From Streptomyces sp. NRRL F-5630 (lineage in GTDB: Bacteria; Actinomycetota; Actinomycetes; Streptomycetales; Streptomycetaceae): a stretch of DNA of 24,574 bases. Position numbers and translations under genes: made by a program. The first letter of the stretch is position 1. Each line of letters begins with the position of its first letter. This document shows, one piece after another, positions 9,526 to 16,406 of this stretch. The DNA lies in the NCBI RefSeq assembly GCF_000719475.1, contig NZ_JOGO01000080.1, forward strand, positions 1 through 24,574, in the 5' to 3' direction. Under the pieces are notes generated by a model, which saw only the letters and a list, made by a program, of their open reading frames with translations, ran no database searches and had not been told where the DNA came from.

Positions 9526-10206
9526 TCCTCCGTCCCCACGGCAGCCCTCTCCGCCGAGCCCAGGCCCACCAGGCAGCCGCCCGCCGCCGACCGCGTCTAC
9601 ACCCACGTCAAGCACCGCATCCTCGACCGCAGCTACGCCGGCGGCACCCTCCTCACCGAGGGCGAGGTGGCCGACGAGGTCGGCGTCTCGCGCACCCCGG
9701 TACGGGAGGCGATGCTGCGCCTGGAGGTCGAGGGGCTGCTCAAGCTCTACCCGAAGAAGGGCGTCCTCGTCCTGCCCGTCTCGGCGCAGGAGATCGAGGA
9801 CGTCGTCGAGACGCGGCTCCTGGTCGAGCAGCACGCGGCGCGCAAGGCCGTGCCCGCCTCGCCCGTGCTCCTGGCGCGTCTTGAGGAGCTGATCGCCGAG
9901 CACCAGCGGCTCGCCGAGTCCGGGGACTACGAGGGCGCCGCCGCGAGCGACCGCTGCTTCCACGCGGAGATCGTGCGCAGCGGCGGCAACGAGATCCTCT
10001 CGCGCCTGTACGACCAGCTCCGGGACCGCCAGCTCCGCATGGGCGTCGCGGTCATGTACTCGCACCCGGACCGCATCCAGAAGAGCCTGCACGAGCACCG
10101 TGAGATCCTCGCCGCCCTGCGCGCGGGGGACGCCGAGGCGGCCGTCGCCGTCGTCGACCGGCACGTGGGCTGGTTCCACACGCTCGCCCGCGGGGAGGTG
10201 CGATGA
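9523..10206 (+). CDS. GntR family transcriptional regulator, FCD (FadR) subfamily
   Basis: 227-aa DNA-binding repressor or activator. The winged helix-turn-helix spans about 22-88, with the recognition region EGEVADEVGVSRTPVREAML (46-65), typical of GntR. The FCD ligand domain spans about 93-215 and keeps the full metal site of this subfamily: Asp143 and His147 in DRCFH, His192 in LHEHREIL and His214 in VDRHVGWFH. FCD members usually sense carboxylic acids. It overlaps the MFS transporter gene by four bases (ATGA), so the transporter's substrate is the best guess for the effector. I prefer the ATG at 9523 over the GTG at 9517 because of the -10 element that would make a leaderless mRNA. Autoregulation is likely for such pairs but no palindromic operator is obvious. 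Confidence 0.93.
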   Translation: MSSVPTAALSAEPRPTRQPPAADRVYTHVKHRILDRSYAGGTLLTEGEVADEVGVSRTPVREAMLRLEVEGLLKLYPKKGVLVLPVSAQEIEDVVETRLLVEQHAARKAVPASPVLLARLEELIAEHQRLAESGDYEGAAASDRCFHAEIVRSGGNEILSRLYDQLRDRQLRMGVAVMYSHPDRIQKSLHEHREILAALRAGDAEAAVAVVDRHVGWFHTLARGEVR

Positions 10207-11540
10207 CCGCGCAGTCCGTGCCCGCGCGCGCCACGCTCCCCGGCGATCCGCCCGGCGGCCGGGCGGCCGTCGCGATGTGGAGCGTCGGCGTCTCCGTCTA
10301 CTTCGTCGCGATCATCTTCCGCACGTCCCTCGGCGTCGCCGGGCTCGACGCGGCCGACCGCTTCCACGTCGGCGCCTCGGCGCTCTCGACGTTCTCCATA
10401 CTCCAGCTCCTGGTCTACGCGGGGATGCAGATACCCGTCGGCCTCATGGTCGACCGGATGGGCACGAAGAAGGTGCTGTGCCTCGGCGCCGTCCTCTTCA
10501 CCCTGGGCCAGCTCGGCTTCGCCTTCTCGCCCAACTACGCGACGGGCCTGCTCTCGCGGGCCCTGCTCGGCTGCGGCGACGCCATGACGTTCATCAGCGT
10601 GCTGCGCCTGGGCAACCGCTGGTTCCCGGCCCGGCGGGGCCCCTTCGTCGGCCAGCTCGCCGGCCTCGTCGGCATGGCGGGCAACCTCGTCTCGACGCTC
10701 GTGATCGCCCGGCTCCTGCACGGCATCGGCTGGACGGCCGCCTTCGCGGGCAGCGCGGGACTCGGCGTCCTCGTCCTCGTCGTCACGCTGCTCTTCCTCA
10801 AGGACCACCCCGAGGGCCACGAGCCGCCGCCCCTGCCCGCCGCGCACCGCGGCGCCGCCTACGTCCGCGCGCAGATCGCCGCGACGTGGCGCGAGCCGGG
10901 CAGCAGGCTCGGGATGTGGACGCACTTCACGACGCAGTTCCCCGCGATGGTCTTCCTCCTCCTGTGGGGGATGCCGTTCCTCGTCGAGCAGCAGGGCCTC
11001 TCGCGCGGCACGGCGGGGGACCTGCTCACGGCCGTCATCCTGTCGAACATCGTCGTGGGGCTCGTCTACGGACAGCTCATCGCCCGCCACCACGGCGCCC
11101 GCGTCCCGCTCGTGCTCGGCACGGTGGGCGCGACGGCCCTGCTGTGGGCGCTCGTCCTGGGCTGGGGCCCGCACGCCCCGATGTGGCTCCTGATCGCCCT
11201 GACGGTGGTACTCGGCTCCTGCGGCCCGGCCTCGATGATCGGCTTCGACTTCGCCCGCCCGGCCAACCCGCCCGAACGCCAGGGCACGGCCTCGGGGATC
11301 GTCAACATCGGCGGCTTCAGCGCCTGCATGCTCCTGCTCCTGGCCATCGGCGTCCTGCTCGACGCGACCGGCGACGACTACCGCGTCGCCTTCTGCGCGA
11401 TCTTCGCGGTGGAGGCCCTGGGCGTCTCCCAGATCCTGCGCCTGCGGGCCCGCGCGCTCCGCAGGGAACGGGAGCGGCTGGTGGCGAGCAGGATCGAGAC
11501 GGTCCACGTGCCGCAGCAGTCCAGCCCCTCCGGCGCCTGA
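10203..11540 (+). CDS. Major facilitator superfamily transporter
   Basis: 445-aa inner-membrane carrier with about 12 hydrophobic segments from residue 22 to 420. The loop between segments 2 and 3 carries the MFS motif A variant in PVGLMVDRMGTKKVL. A central cytoplasmic loop near 200-230 is rich in Pro and His, and the C-terminal tail is basic. The sequence resembles the anion:cation symporter / nitrate-nitrite porter branch more than drug exporters, but I cannot name the substrate. Its ATG overlaps the stop of the GntR gene, so it is translationally coupled to that regulator and probably controlled by it. It is followed by a duplicated 32-bp sequence and a hairpin. Confidence 0.9.
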   Translation: MTAQSVPARATLPGDPPGGRAAVAMWSVGVSVYFVAIIFRTSLGVAGLDAADRFHVGASALSTFSILQLLVYAGMQIPVGLMVDRMGTKKVLCLGAVLFTLGQLGFAFSPNYATGLLSRALLGCGDAMTFISVLRLGNRWFPARRGPFVGQLAGLVGMAGNLVSTLVIARLLHGIGWTAAFAGSAGLGVLVLVVTLLFLKDHPEGHEPPPLPAAHRGAAYVRAQIAATWREPGSRLGMWTHFTTQFPAMVFLLLWGMPFLVEQQGLSRGTAGDLLTAVILSNIVVGLVYGQLIARHHGARVPLVLGTVGATALLWALVLGWGPHAPMWLLIALTVVLGSCGPASMIGFDFARPANPPERQGTASGIVNIGGFSACMLLLLAIGVLLDATGDDYRVAFCAIFAVEALGVSQILRLRARALRRERERLVASRIETVHVPQQSSPSGA

Positions 11541-11561
11541 GGAGCGGAGCGGCGGAGCGCG

Positions 11562-11641
11562 GCGGGTGCGCAGGGCGCGGGCGCGGAGGCGCGAGGCGCA
11601 GGGCTGAACGCGGGTGCGCAGGGCGCGGGCGCGGAGGCGCG
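11562..11641. repeat. Perfect 32-bp direct repeat in the MFS/isomerase intergenic gap
   Basis: Bases 11562-11593 and 11610-11641 are identical over 32 bp, with a 16-base spacer (period 48). The unit begins GCGGGTGCGCAGGGCGCGGG. It lies between convergent genes, directly before the terminator stem, so it is probably transcribed as the 3' end of the MFS mRNA. No coding sense is evident. Confidence 0.8.
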
Positions 11642-11668
11642 GGCGGAGCCCCCCCAGGGGGCCCGCCC
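11641..11668. terminator. Bidirectional terminator between the MFS and isomerase-family genes
   Basis: GGGCGG 11641-11646 pairs with CCGCCC 11663-11668, and GCCCCC 11648-11653 with GGGGGC 11657-11662, with one bulged A (11647) and a 3-base loop. It ends 5 bases from the stop of the minus-strand gene and can serve both converging transcripts. Confidence 0.75.
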
Positions 11669-11672
11669 CGCC

Positions 11673-12497
11673 TCAGGGTGTCAGGGCGAAGTGGGCCAGG
11701 ATCGCGGAGACCAGCGCCTCGTCCCCCTCCGACTTCACGTCAGCCGCCGCCCGCTCCGCGGAAATCCGCCCGCAGGCCAAGCGGAAGTACGTCTCCCACT
11801 CCATGCTCAACGTGGCGACCGGCCCGAGCGACGGCGCCCCGTCCACGCTCCCCCGCCCCTCCGCGTCGACCCGCACGGTCCGCAGGAACTCGACGGGACC
11901 GCTCACGTCGAAGACGACCGCGCTGTTCGCCGGGGCCCCCGCCCGCTTCGCGACGACCTTCGGGAGCCCGCCCAGCAGTTCGTCCCGCGCGACATGGGCG
12001 CCGGGCGAGTCGAGGTTCCCCGGCTGCCCGAGCGCGACACGCAGGTCCTGCTCGTGCACCCACACGTCGAACGCGCGCCGCCGCATGGCGACTTCGAGGG
12101 TCTGCTCGGTGCCGAGCGGCCCCCGCAGCGTCGCGTCCGGCTGCCTGTTCTCGTTCCGGAGCTGCCGGTTGCGGCGGATGATCGTGTACTCCAGCTCCCC
12201 GAGCATCTCGGGGGCCGTGTGATGACGGCGGACGTCGACCTGCATCTCCATGTACCGCTGGTGCTCGGTGCGGACGTGGTACAGGTCGCGCGGCAGCGTG
12301 TGGATCGGGCGCGGATCGCCGAGGATCTCGCAGTCCAAGCCGATGACGTGCGAGATCAGGTCCCGCACCGACCAGCCGGGGCAGGGTGTCGCCCGGTTCC
12401 AGTCCGCTTCCGCGAGGGGCTGCACCAGCGCGGATATCGCTTCCACGGAGTGGGACCAGGCGTCGGCATAGGTCTGAAGGCTGGGATGGAGGCTCAC
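11673..12497 (-). CDS. Maleylpyruvate isomerase family mycothiol-dependent protein (DinB/MDMPI fold)
   Basis: 274-aa soluble protein. The N-terminal DinB-like four-helix domain has the hallmark CPGWSVRDLISHVIGLD (39-55). His50, Asp144 and His148 fall where mycothiol-dependent maleylpyruvate isomerase binds zinc through His-Glu-His, as I recall; the Glu is Asp here. A smaller C-terminal alpha/beta domain (about 185-270) contains ACGRISAERA. Members use mycothiol, the actinobacterial thiol, for S-transfer or isomerisation reactions. The actual substrate is not shown, and no gentisate or maleylpyruvate pathway gene is nearby. The start is the GTG at 12497, preceded by a GAGGGG ribosome site. Family is firm; reaction unknown. 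Confidence 0.88.
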   Translation of the reverse strand: MSLHPSLQTYADAWSHSVEAISALVQPLAEADWNRATPCPGWSVRDLISHVIGLDCEILGDPRPIHTLPRDLYHVRTEHQRYMEMQVDVRRHHTAPEMLGELEYTIIRRNRQLRNENRQPDATLRGPLGTEQTLEVAMRRRAFDVWVHEQDLRVALGQPGNLDSPGAHVARDELLGGLPKVVAKRAGAPANSAVVFDVSGPVEFLRTVRVDAEGRGSVDGAPSLGPVATLSMEWETYFRLACGRISAERAAADVKSEGDEALVSAILAHFALTP

Positions 12498-12889
12498 GGG
12501 ACCCCTCGTGCGGTCGGTACGGCGCGGCGGTCGCCGCGGCAGGACATCGGGTCGTCAGGGACGGCTGGCGGGCGGTCAGGGCGGCGACGGCAGTGCGGCG
12601 CCGGACGGTGCGCGGGTGCTCGGGGGCCGGGGGGAGAGCCCCCGGAAGAGCACAGTACGCCGCCGGGTGTCGCCCTGGCAGTGCTTTCGAGTGACGATGG
12701 TAGGCCGGAGTTGACGTCCCGACCCACACAGCGGTGGTACGGTTCGCCGCCGCACGAGGCTCCGCACCCCGTGCGCCCCGTACGGGCGCCCGCCGGGGAC
12801 CGCTCGCGGGCGCGCATATGCCCGCCCCGGCGCCCGCCGCCCGTCCGCCTCCGCGCGCCCAAGGCCCCACTCCCCTAAGCTCGGTGGGC
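12498..12889. other. 392-base divergent intergenic region
   Basis: No convincing gene. It carries the upstream signals of the minus-strand isomerase-family gene and the plus-strand VOC gene. CGGGGGC 12621-12627 pairs with GCCCCCG 12638-12644, and GTGCT 12616-12620 with AGCAC 12649-12653, forming a bulged hairpin of unknown role. TTGACG at 12711-12716 is followed after 18 bases by TGGTAC, a poor vegetative promoter candidate reading right. Confidence 0.5.
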
Positions 12890-12892
12890 ATG
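12876..12892 (+). promoter_or_regulatory. -10 element giving a probable leaderless transcript of the VOC gene
   Basis: TAAGCT at 12876-12881 lies 8 bases before the ATG at 12890. A GGTGGG directly before the ATG is too close to act well as a ribosome site. This spacing is the usual one for leaderless Streptomyces mRNAs. Confidence 0.45.
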
Positions 12893-13276
12893 GTGCAGGT
12901 ACTGAGCAGCAGGATTCTGCTGCGCCCCACTGACCCCGGCCGCTCCCGCGATTTCTACGGCCGCCGCCTCGGCCTCGCCGTGCACAGGGAGTTCGGCACG
13001 GGCGAGGAACGCGGCGTCGTCTACTTCCTGGGCAACGGCTTCCTGGAGGTCTCCGGCCGCTCCACCGAACCCCCGTCACCCGCGCTCGGCATCTGGCTCC
13101 AGGTCCCCGACGCGGCGGCGGCGCACGAGGAGTTGCGCCGCGCCGGGGTGGAGATCGTGCGCGAGCCGCGCGAGGAGCCGTGGGGGCTCGTCGAGATGTG
13201 GCTCCGCGATCCGGACGGGGTCCGGATCGCGGTCATCGAGGTACCGGAGAGGCACCCCTTGCGCTGGCGCCCGTGA
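12890..13276 (+). CDS. VOC (glyoxalase/bleomycin resistance) family protein
   Basis: 128-aa soluble single-module VOC protein. It has the paired beta-alpha-beta-beta-beta units: RILLRPTDPGRSRDFYGRRL (8-27) opens the first and GIWLQVPDAAAAHEELRRAG (67-86) the second, with the typical WLRDPDGVRIAVIEV (104-118) close. These folds bind a divalent metal between the two units, and members range from glyoxalase I to antibiotic-binding proteins. Glu53 (FLEVSG) and Glu117 are plausible ligands; specificity cannot be read. I take the ATG at 12890 because the -10 element and the domain edge fit it; a longer frame from 12734 is Ala/Arg/Pro-rich without homology. It converges with the LURP-one-like gene with only 6 bases between stops and no terminator. 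Confidence 0.85.
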   Translation: MVQVLSSRILLRPTDPGRSRDFYGRRLGLAVHREFGTGEERGVVYFLGNGFLEVSGRSTEPPSPALGIWLQVPDAAAAHEELRRAGVEIVREPREEPWGLVEMWLRDPDGVRIAVIEVPERHPLRWRP

Positions 13277-13282
13277 GCGGCC

Positions 13283-13771
13283 TCAGCCGTCGTTGCCCTC
13301 CGCGAGCGCGATCACGCACACGGTCACCGCGATGAGGAGCGCGGGGTCCACGTCCTCCCGCACGACCTGGACCCCGTAGGTGTCGCGGACGGTGAACCAG
13401 CGCCGCGAGATCTGCGCGAGCAGTTCGCCGTCGTACTCGATCGCGAACTCGCGGTCGAGGATCTTGCCGCTCACGTCCAGTTCGGTCCCGTCCGCCATCT
13501 CGACGCGGAAGTGGTTGCGGAGGAGCGAGAGCCGTTTGCGCTTCACCTTGGCGAGGTGCTCGCCCTCGCGCTCGATGATCATCTCCCCCATGAGGCTCAG
13601 CAGCTTCTGGTGGATGTCGACGAGCACCCGCCCCTGCTCGTCCTTCAGCTCGAAGGTCTGCCGGAGCCGCATCGCCTTCCCGTCGACCAGGAAGACCTTC
13701 CGCCCCGACTCGTCCTCGATCCAGTAGTCGTCACCGAGGGAGAACAACCGCTCCCGCACGAGATATCTCAT
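13283..13771 (-). CDS. LURP-one-related / tubby-like beta-barrel protein
   Basis: 162-aa protein of the LURP-one (DUF567) family, related in fold to tubby and phospholipid scramblases. It consists of repeated short beta strands: MRYLVRERLFSLGDDYWIED (1-20), then VFLVDGKAM, FELKDEQGRVL, AKVKRKRLSLLRNHFRVEMA, and DREFAIEYDGELLAQISRRW, ending with a hydrophobic helix in DPALLIAVTVCVIALAE. This is the order expected for the family. Bacterial members have no established function; membrane or lipid association is suggested by the fold. The ATG at 13771 matches the family start; the frame runs further to 13993 but through the parS region and without homology. The ribosome site is weak (GTAGGG). Confidence 0.87.
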   Translation of the reverse strand: MRYLVRERLFSLGDDYWIEDESGRKVFLVDGKAMRLRQTFELKDEQGRVLVDIHQKLLSLMGEMIIEREGEHLAKVKRKRLSLLRNHFRVEMADGTELDVSGKILDREFAIEYDGELLAQISRRWFTVRDTYGVQVVREDVDPALLIAVTVCVIALAEGNDG

Positions 13772-13911
13772 GGCCCTACGGCTACCCGTTTTCCCGCCGG
13801 AAAGCGGCGGCGCCCGGCCGCGTTCCCCCGGAAACACCGGTACGGGGCCGAAAGCGGGCTTCCACGGGGCACCTCCCCTCGCCGCACCCCGGCCCGCCGG
13901 GCGCCGGGAAT

Positions 13912-13927
13912 TGTTCCACGTGAAACA
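13912..13927. promoter_or_regulatory. parS: parS site, ParB centromere-binding sequence
   Basis: TGTTCCACGTGAAACA matches the ParB palindrome TGTTTCACGTGAAACA at 15 of 16 positions, and the 14-bp Streptomyces core GTTTCACGTGAAAC at 13 of 14. The single change is T to C in the left arm. In Streptomyces, parS sites are numerous and concentrated around oriC, where ParB loads for chromosome segregation. The site lies in the 200-base gap between the divergent LURP-one-like and NHL genes, outside any coding region. Confidence 0.85.
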
Positions 13928-13971
13928 TCCGGATCGCGGATCACCGCAGGTGAAGTGGCACCCTGGAGACC

Positions 13972-15801
13972 ATGAACGACGCAGCTCCCGCATCCCGCCG
14001 TGCCCGTGTCCGCGCCCCCGAGCTGACCGGCAAGGGCGGCTGGCTCAACACCGGCGACACCGCGTACTCGCTCGCCGATCTGCGCGGCCGGATCGTGATC
14101 CTCGACTTCTGGACCTTCTGCTGCGTCAACTGCCTCCACGTGCTCGACGAACTGCGTGCGCTGGAGGAGAAGCACCGGGACACGGTCGTGATCATCGGGG
14201 TGCACTCGCCGAAGTTCGCGCACGAGGCGGAGCACGGGGCCGTCGTGGACGCGGTGGAGCGGTACGGGGTGGAGCACCCGGTGCTCGACGATCCGGAGCT
14301 GGCCACGTGGAAGCAGTACGCGGTACGGGCCTGGCCGACGCTCGTCGTGATCGACCCCGAGGGCTACGTCGTCGCGCAGCACGCGGGCGAGGGGCACGCG
14401 CACGCGCTCGCGACGCTGGTCGACGAGCTGGAGGCGGAGCACGAGGCGAAGGGCACGCTGCGGCGCGGCGAGGGCCCCTACGTACCGCCCGAGCCGGTCG
14501 CGACCGACCTCCGCTTCCCCGGGAAGGCGCTGCGGCTGCCCGGGGGGACGTTCCTGGTCAGCGACACGACGCGGCACGCGCTCGTCGAGCTGGAGGCGGA
14601 CGGCGAGACGGTGCGGCGGCGGATCGGCGGCGCGGGGCGCGGGCTCGTCGACGGGGACGCGGCCGGGGCGCGGTTCAACGAGCCGCAGGGCCTCGCGCTG
14701 CTCCCGGACGGCGCGGTCGTCGTCGCGGACACGGTGAACCACGCGCTGCGCCGCGTCGATCTCGCGAGCGGTGAGGTCACCACGCTCGCGGGGACGGGGC
14801 GGCAGTGGTGGCAGGGCGAGCCGGTCGCGGGCGCGGCGCGCGAGGTCTCGCTGTCGTCGCCGTGGGACGTGGCGTGGTTCGACGGCGAGGTGTGGATCGC
14901 GATGGCGGGCGTGCACCAGCTGTGGACGTACGCGCCGGAGAGCGGCACGGTGCGCGCGGCGGCGGGCACGACGAACGAGGGGCTGGTCGACGGCCCGGCG
15001 GCCGAGGCGTGGTTCGCGCAGCCCTCGGGGCTCGCGGTGAGCCACGACGGCGAGCGGCTGTGGGTCGCGGACGCGGAGACGAGCGCGCTGCGCTGGATCG
15101 ACCGCGCGGGCACGGTCCGCACGGCGGTCGGCACGGGCCTCTTCGACTTCGGCCACCGCGACGGCGCGGCCGGGCAGGCGCTCCTCCAGCATCCCTTGGG
15201 GGTCACGGCGCTCCCGGACGGCTCGGTGGCCGTCGCGGACACGTACAACCACGCGCTGCGCCGCTACGACCCGGCGAGCGACGAGGTGACGACGCTCGCG
15301 ACCGATCTGCGGGAGGCGAGCGCGGCGGTCGTGGACGGCGAGGAGATCGTCGTGGTCGAGTCGGCCCGCCACCGGCTGACGCGGTTGCGGCTGCCCGAGG
15401 AGGCGGTACGGGTCGAGGCCGTCGCCCACCGCACCCGGCGCGCGGCGACCGAGGTGGCCGCGGGGAAGCTCGCCCTGGACGTCGTCTTCCAGGCCCCGAC
15501 GGGCCAGAAGCTCGACACCCGCTACGGCCCCTCGACGCGCCTCCTGGTCTCGTCGACGCCCCCGGAACTGCTGCGCGCGGGCGAGGGCGCGGGCACGGGG
15601 CTGGCCCGCGACCTGGAGCTGAACCCGGAGATCCCGGAGGGCGTCCTGCACGTCTCCGCGATGGCGGCCTCCTGCGACGAGGCCGGGGGCGAATACCCCG
15701 CGTGCCACGTGCACCAGCAGGACTGGGGCGTGCCGGTGAAGCTCGTCGCGGAGGGCGGCGAGACCCGGCTGGCCCTGGTGCTGGCGGGGCTGGACGGCTG
15801 A
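13972..15801 (+). CDS. Thioredoxin-domain / NHL-repeat protein (NHLRC2-like)
   Basis: 609-aa soluble protein. An N-terminal thioredoxin/TlpA-like domain (about 20-150) has the redox centre WTFCCVNC (47-54), giving a CxxC of Cys51 and Cys54 with an extra Cys50. The central part (about 165-490) holds NHL-type beta-propeller repeats, seen as the recurring pattern of PxGLAxxPDG, VADTxNHALRR and VTTLAGTG near 235, 355 and 425. A C-terminal beta-rich domain follows (about 495-609). This architecture is the same as human NHLRC2 and its bacterial homologues; the function is poorly defined and linked to redox handling. No signal peptide or membrane segment is visible. GGAG lies about 6 bases before the ATG. 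The gene is alone, downstream of parS, and is closed by a hairpin. Confidence 0.9.
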   Translation: MNDAAPASRRARVRAPELTGKGGWLNTGDTAYSLADLRGRIVILDFWTFCCVNCLHVLDELRALEEKHRDTVVIIGVHSPKFAHEAEHGAVVDAVERYGVEHPVLDDPELATWKQYAVRAWPTLVVIDPEGYVVAQHAGEGHAHALATLVDELEAEHEAKGTLRRGEGPYVPPEPVATDLRFPGKALRLPGGTFLVSDTTRHALVELEADGETVRRRIGGAGRGLVDGDAAGARFNEPQGLALLPDGAVVVADTVNHALRRVDLASGEVTTLAGTGRQWWQGEPVAGAAREVSLSSPWDVAWFDGEVWIAMAGVHQLWTYAPESGTVRAAAGTTNEGLVDGPAAEAWFAQPSGLAVSHDGERLWVADAETSALRWIDRAGTVRTAVGTGLFDFGHRDGAAGQALLQHPLGVTALPDGSVAVADTYNHALRRYDPASDEVTTLATDLREASAAVVDGEEIVVVESARHRLTRLRLPEEAVRVEAVAHRTRRAATEVAAGKLALDVVFQAPTGQKLDTRYGPSTRLLVSSTPPELLRAGEGAGTGLARDLELNPEIPEGVLHVSAMAASCDEAGGEYPACHVHQQDWGVPVKLVAEGGETRLALVLAGLDG

Positions 15802-15833
15802 GGGAGGGGGGCGCACCGCGATCGGCGCGCCGG

Positions 15834-15860
15834 GCCTGGCACCGCCGCGCGGTGCCTGGC
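15834..15860. terminator. Terminator hairpin after the NHL gene
   Basis: GGCACCG 15838-15844 pairs with CGGTGCC 15850-15856 around a 5-base loop, and GCC/GGC outside a T-T mismatch adds three pairs. It lies about 33 bases after the stop. Confidence 0.65.
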
Positions 15861-15977
15861 GCCCGCCCCGGCCCGTCCCGGGCTTCCGGCTTCCCGACCC
15901 CCGGCTTCCGGCTGGGCGCGCTGCTTCGGGGGGCGCCCCCTGAAGTCCCGCCATCGGTCATCGCCCCGGACATGCCA

Positions 15978-16007
15978 CCGGCCGCCACCGTTGGCGGTGA
16001 CGGCCGG
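15978..16007. terminator. Terminator hairpin of the DUF6458 gene
   Basis: CCGGCCG 15978-15984 pairs with CGGCCGG 16001-16007, then a C-A mismatch, then CACCG 15986-15990 with CGGTG 15995-15999, loop TTGG. It is about 36 bases past the stop of the minus-strand DUF6458 gene. Confidence 0.7.
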
Positions 16008-16043
16008 GCAGGGAGCGGCAGGAGCTGCGTAACGGAGGGCCCG

Positions 16044-16298
16044 TCAGTAGCCGCCGTGCTCACGGCGGATGCGCTCCTCCTCGGTCATCGGCTGCGAGGT
16101 GACGATCGGCGCACCACCGGTGGTGGTGATCATGCGCCGCTTGCGCGCGATGCTGGTGAACGTCACGACGCCGATGATGCCGACGACCATGAGGATCACG
16201 CCGACCAGGCTCAGATCGAGCCCGCTGACGTGCCAGTCGCTCGCGAACGCGAGGATCGCGCCGATCGCGATCAGAATGATGCATCCACCAAGTCCCAT
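16044..16298 (-). CDS. DUF6458 family small membrane protein
   Basis: 84-aa protein with two hydrophobic segments (residues 3-20 and 28-50) joined by a short DWHVSGLDLS loop. A basic ARKRRMITTT follows segment 2, and the tail TEEERIRREHGGY is charged. This is the layout of the actinobacterial DUF6458 family, whose function is unknown. The positive-inside rule places the C-terminal tail in the cytoplasm. The start is the ATG at 16298, with a full AAGGAGG ribosome site 7 bases before it, the strongest in the window, which suggests high expression. It follows apeB on the same strand but is separated by a hairpin. Confidence 0.88.
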   Translation of the reverse strand: MGLGGCIILIAIGAILAFASDWHVSGLDLSLVGVILMVVGIIGVVTFTSIARKRRMITTTGGAPIVTSQPMTEEERIRREHGGY

Positions 16299-16341
16299 GA
16301 CGAGCCTCCTTGTTGCCGTCCGTGCCTCCCGCGTACCCCCG

Positions 16342-16370
16342 GGGGCGCACCGCACACTGCCGTGCGCCCC
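16342..16370. terminator. Terminator hairpin of apeB
   Basis: GGGGCGCAC 16342-16350 pairs perfectly with GTGCGCCCC 16362-16370 (9 bp, 11-base loop). It lies 36 bases past the apeB stop on the minus strand and ahead of the DUF6458 ribosome site. Confidence 0.7.
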
Positions 16371-16406
16371 GAGACAGCTCCGTACCGGAACCGGACGGCC
16401 GGGGCC

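Noticed and set aside
12734..12889. N-terminal extension of the VOC protein from 12734
   Set aside because: The added residues are Arg/Ala/Pro-rich without VOC similarity, and a -10 element sits just before the ATG at 12890.
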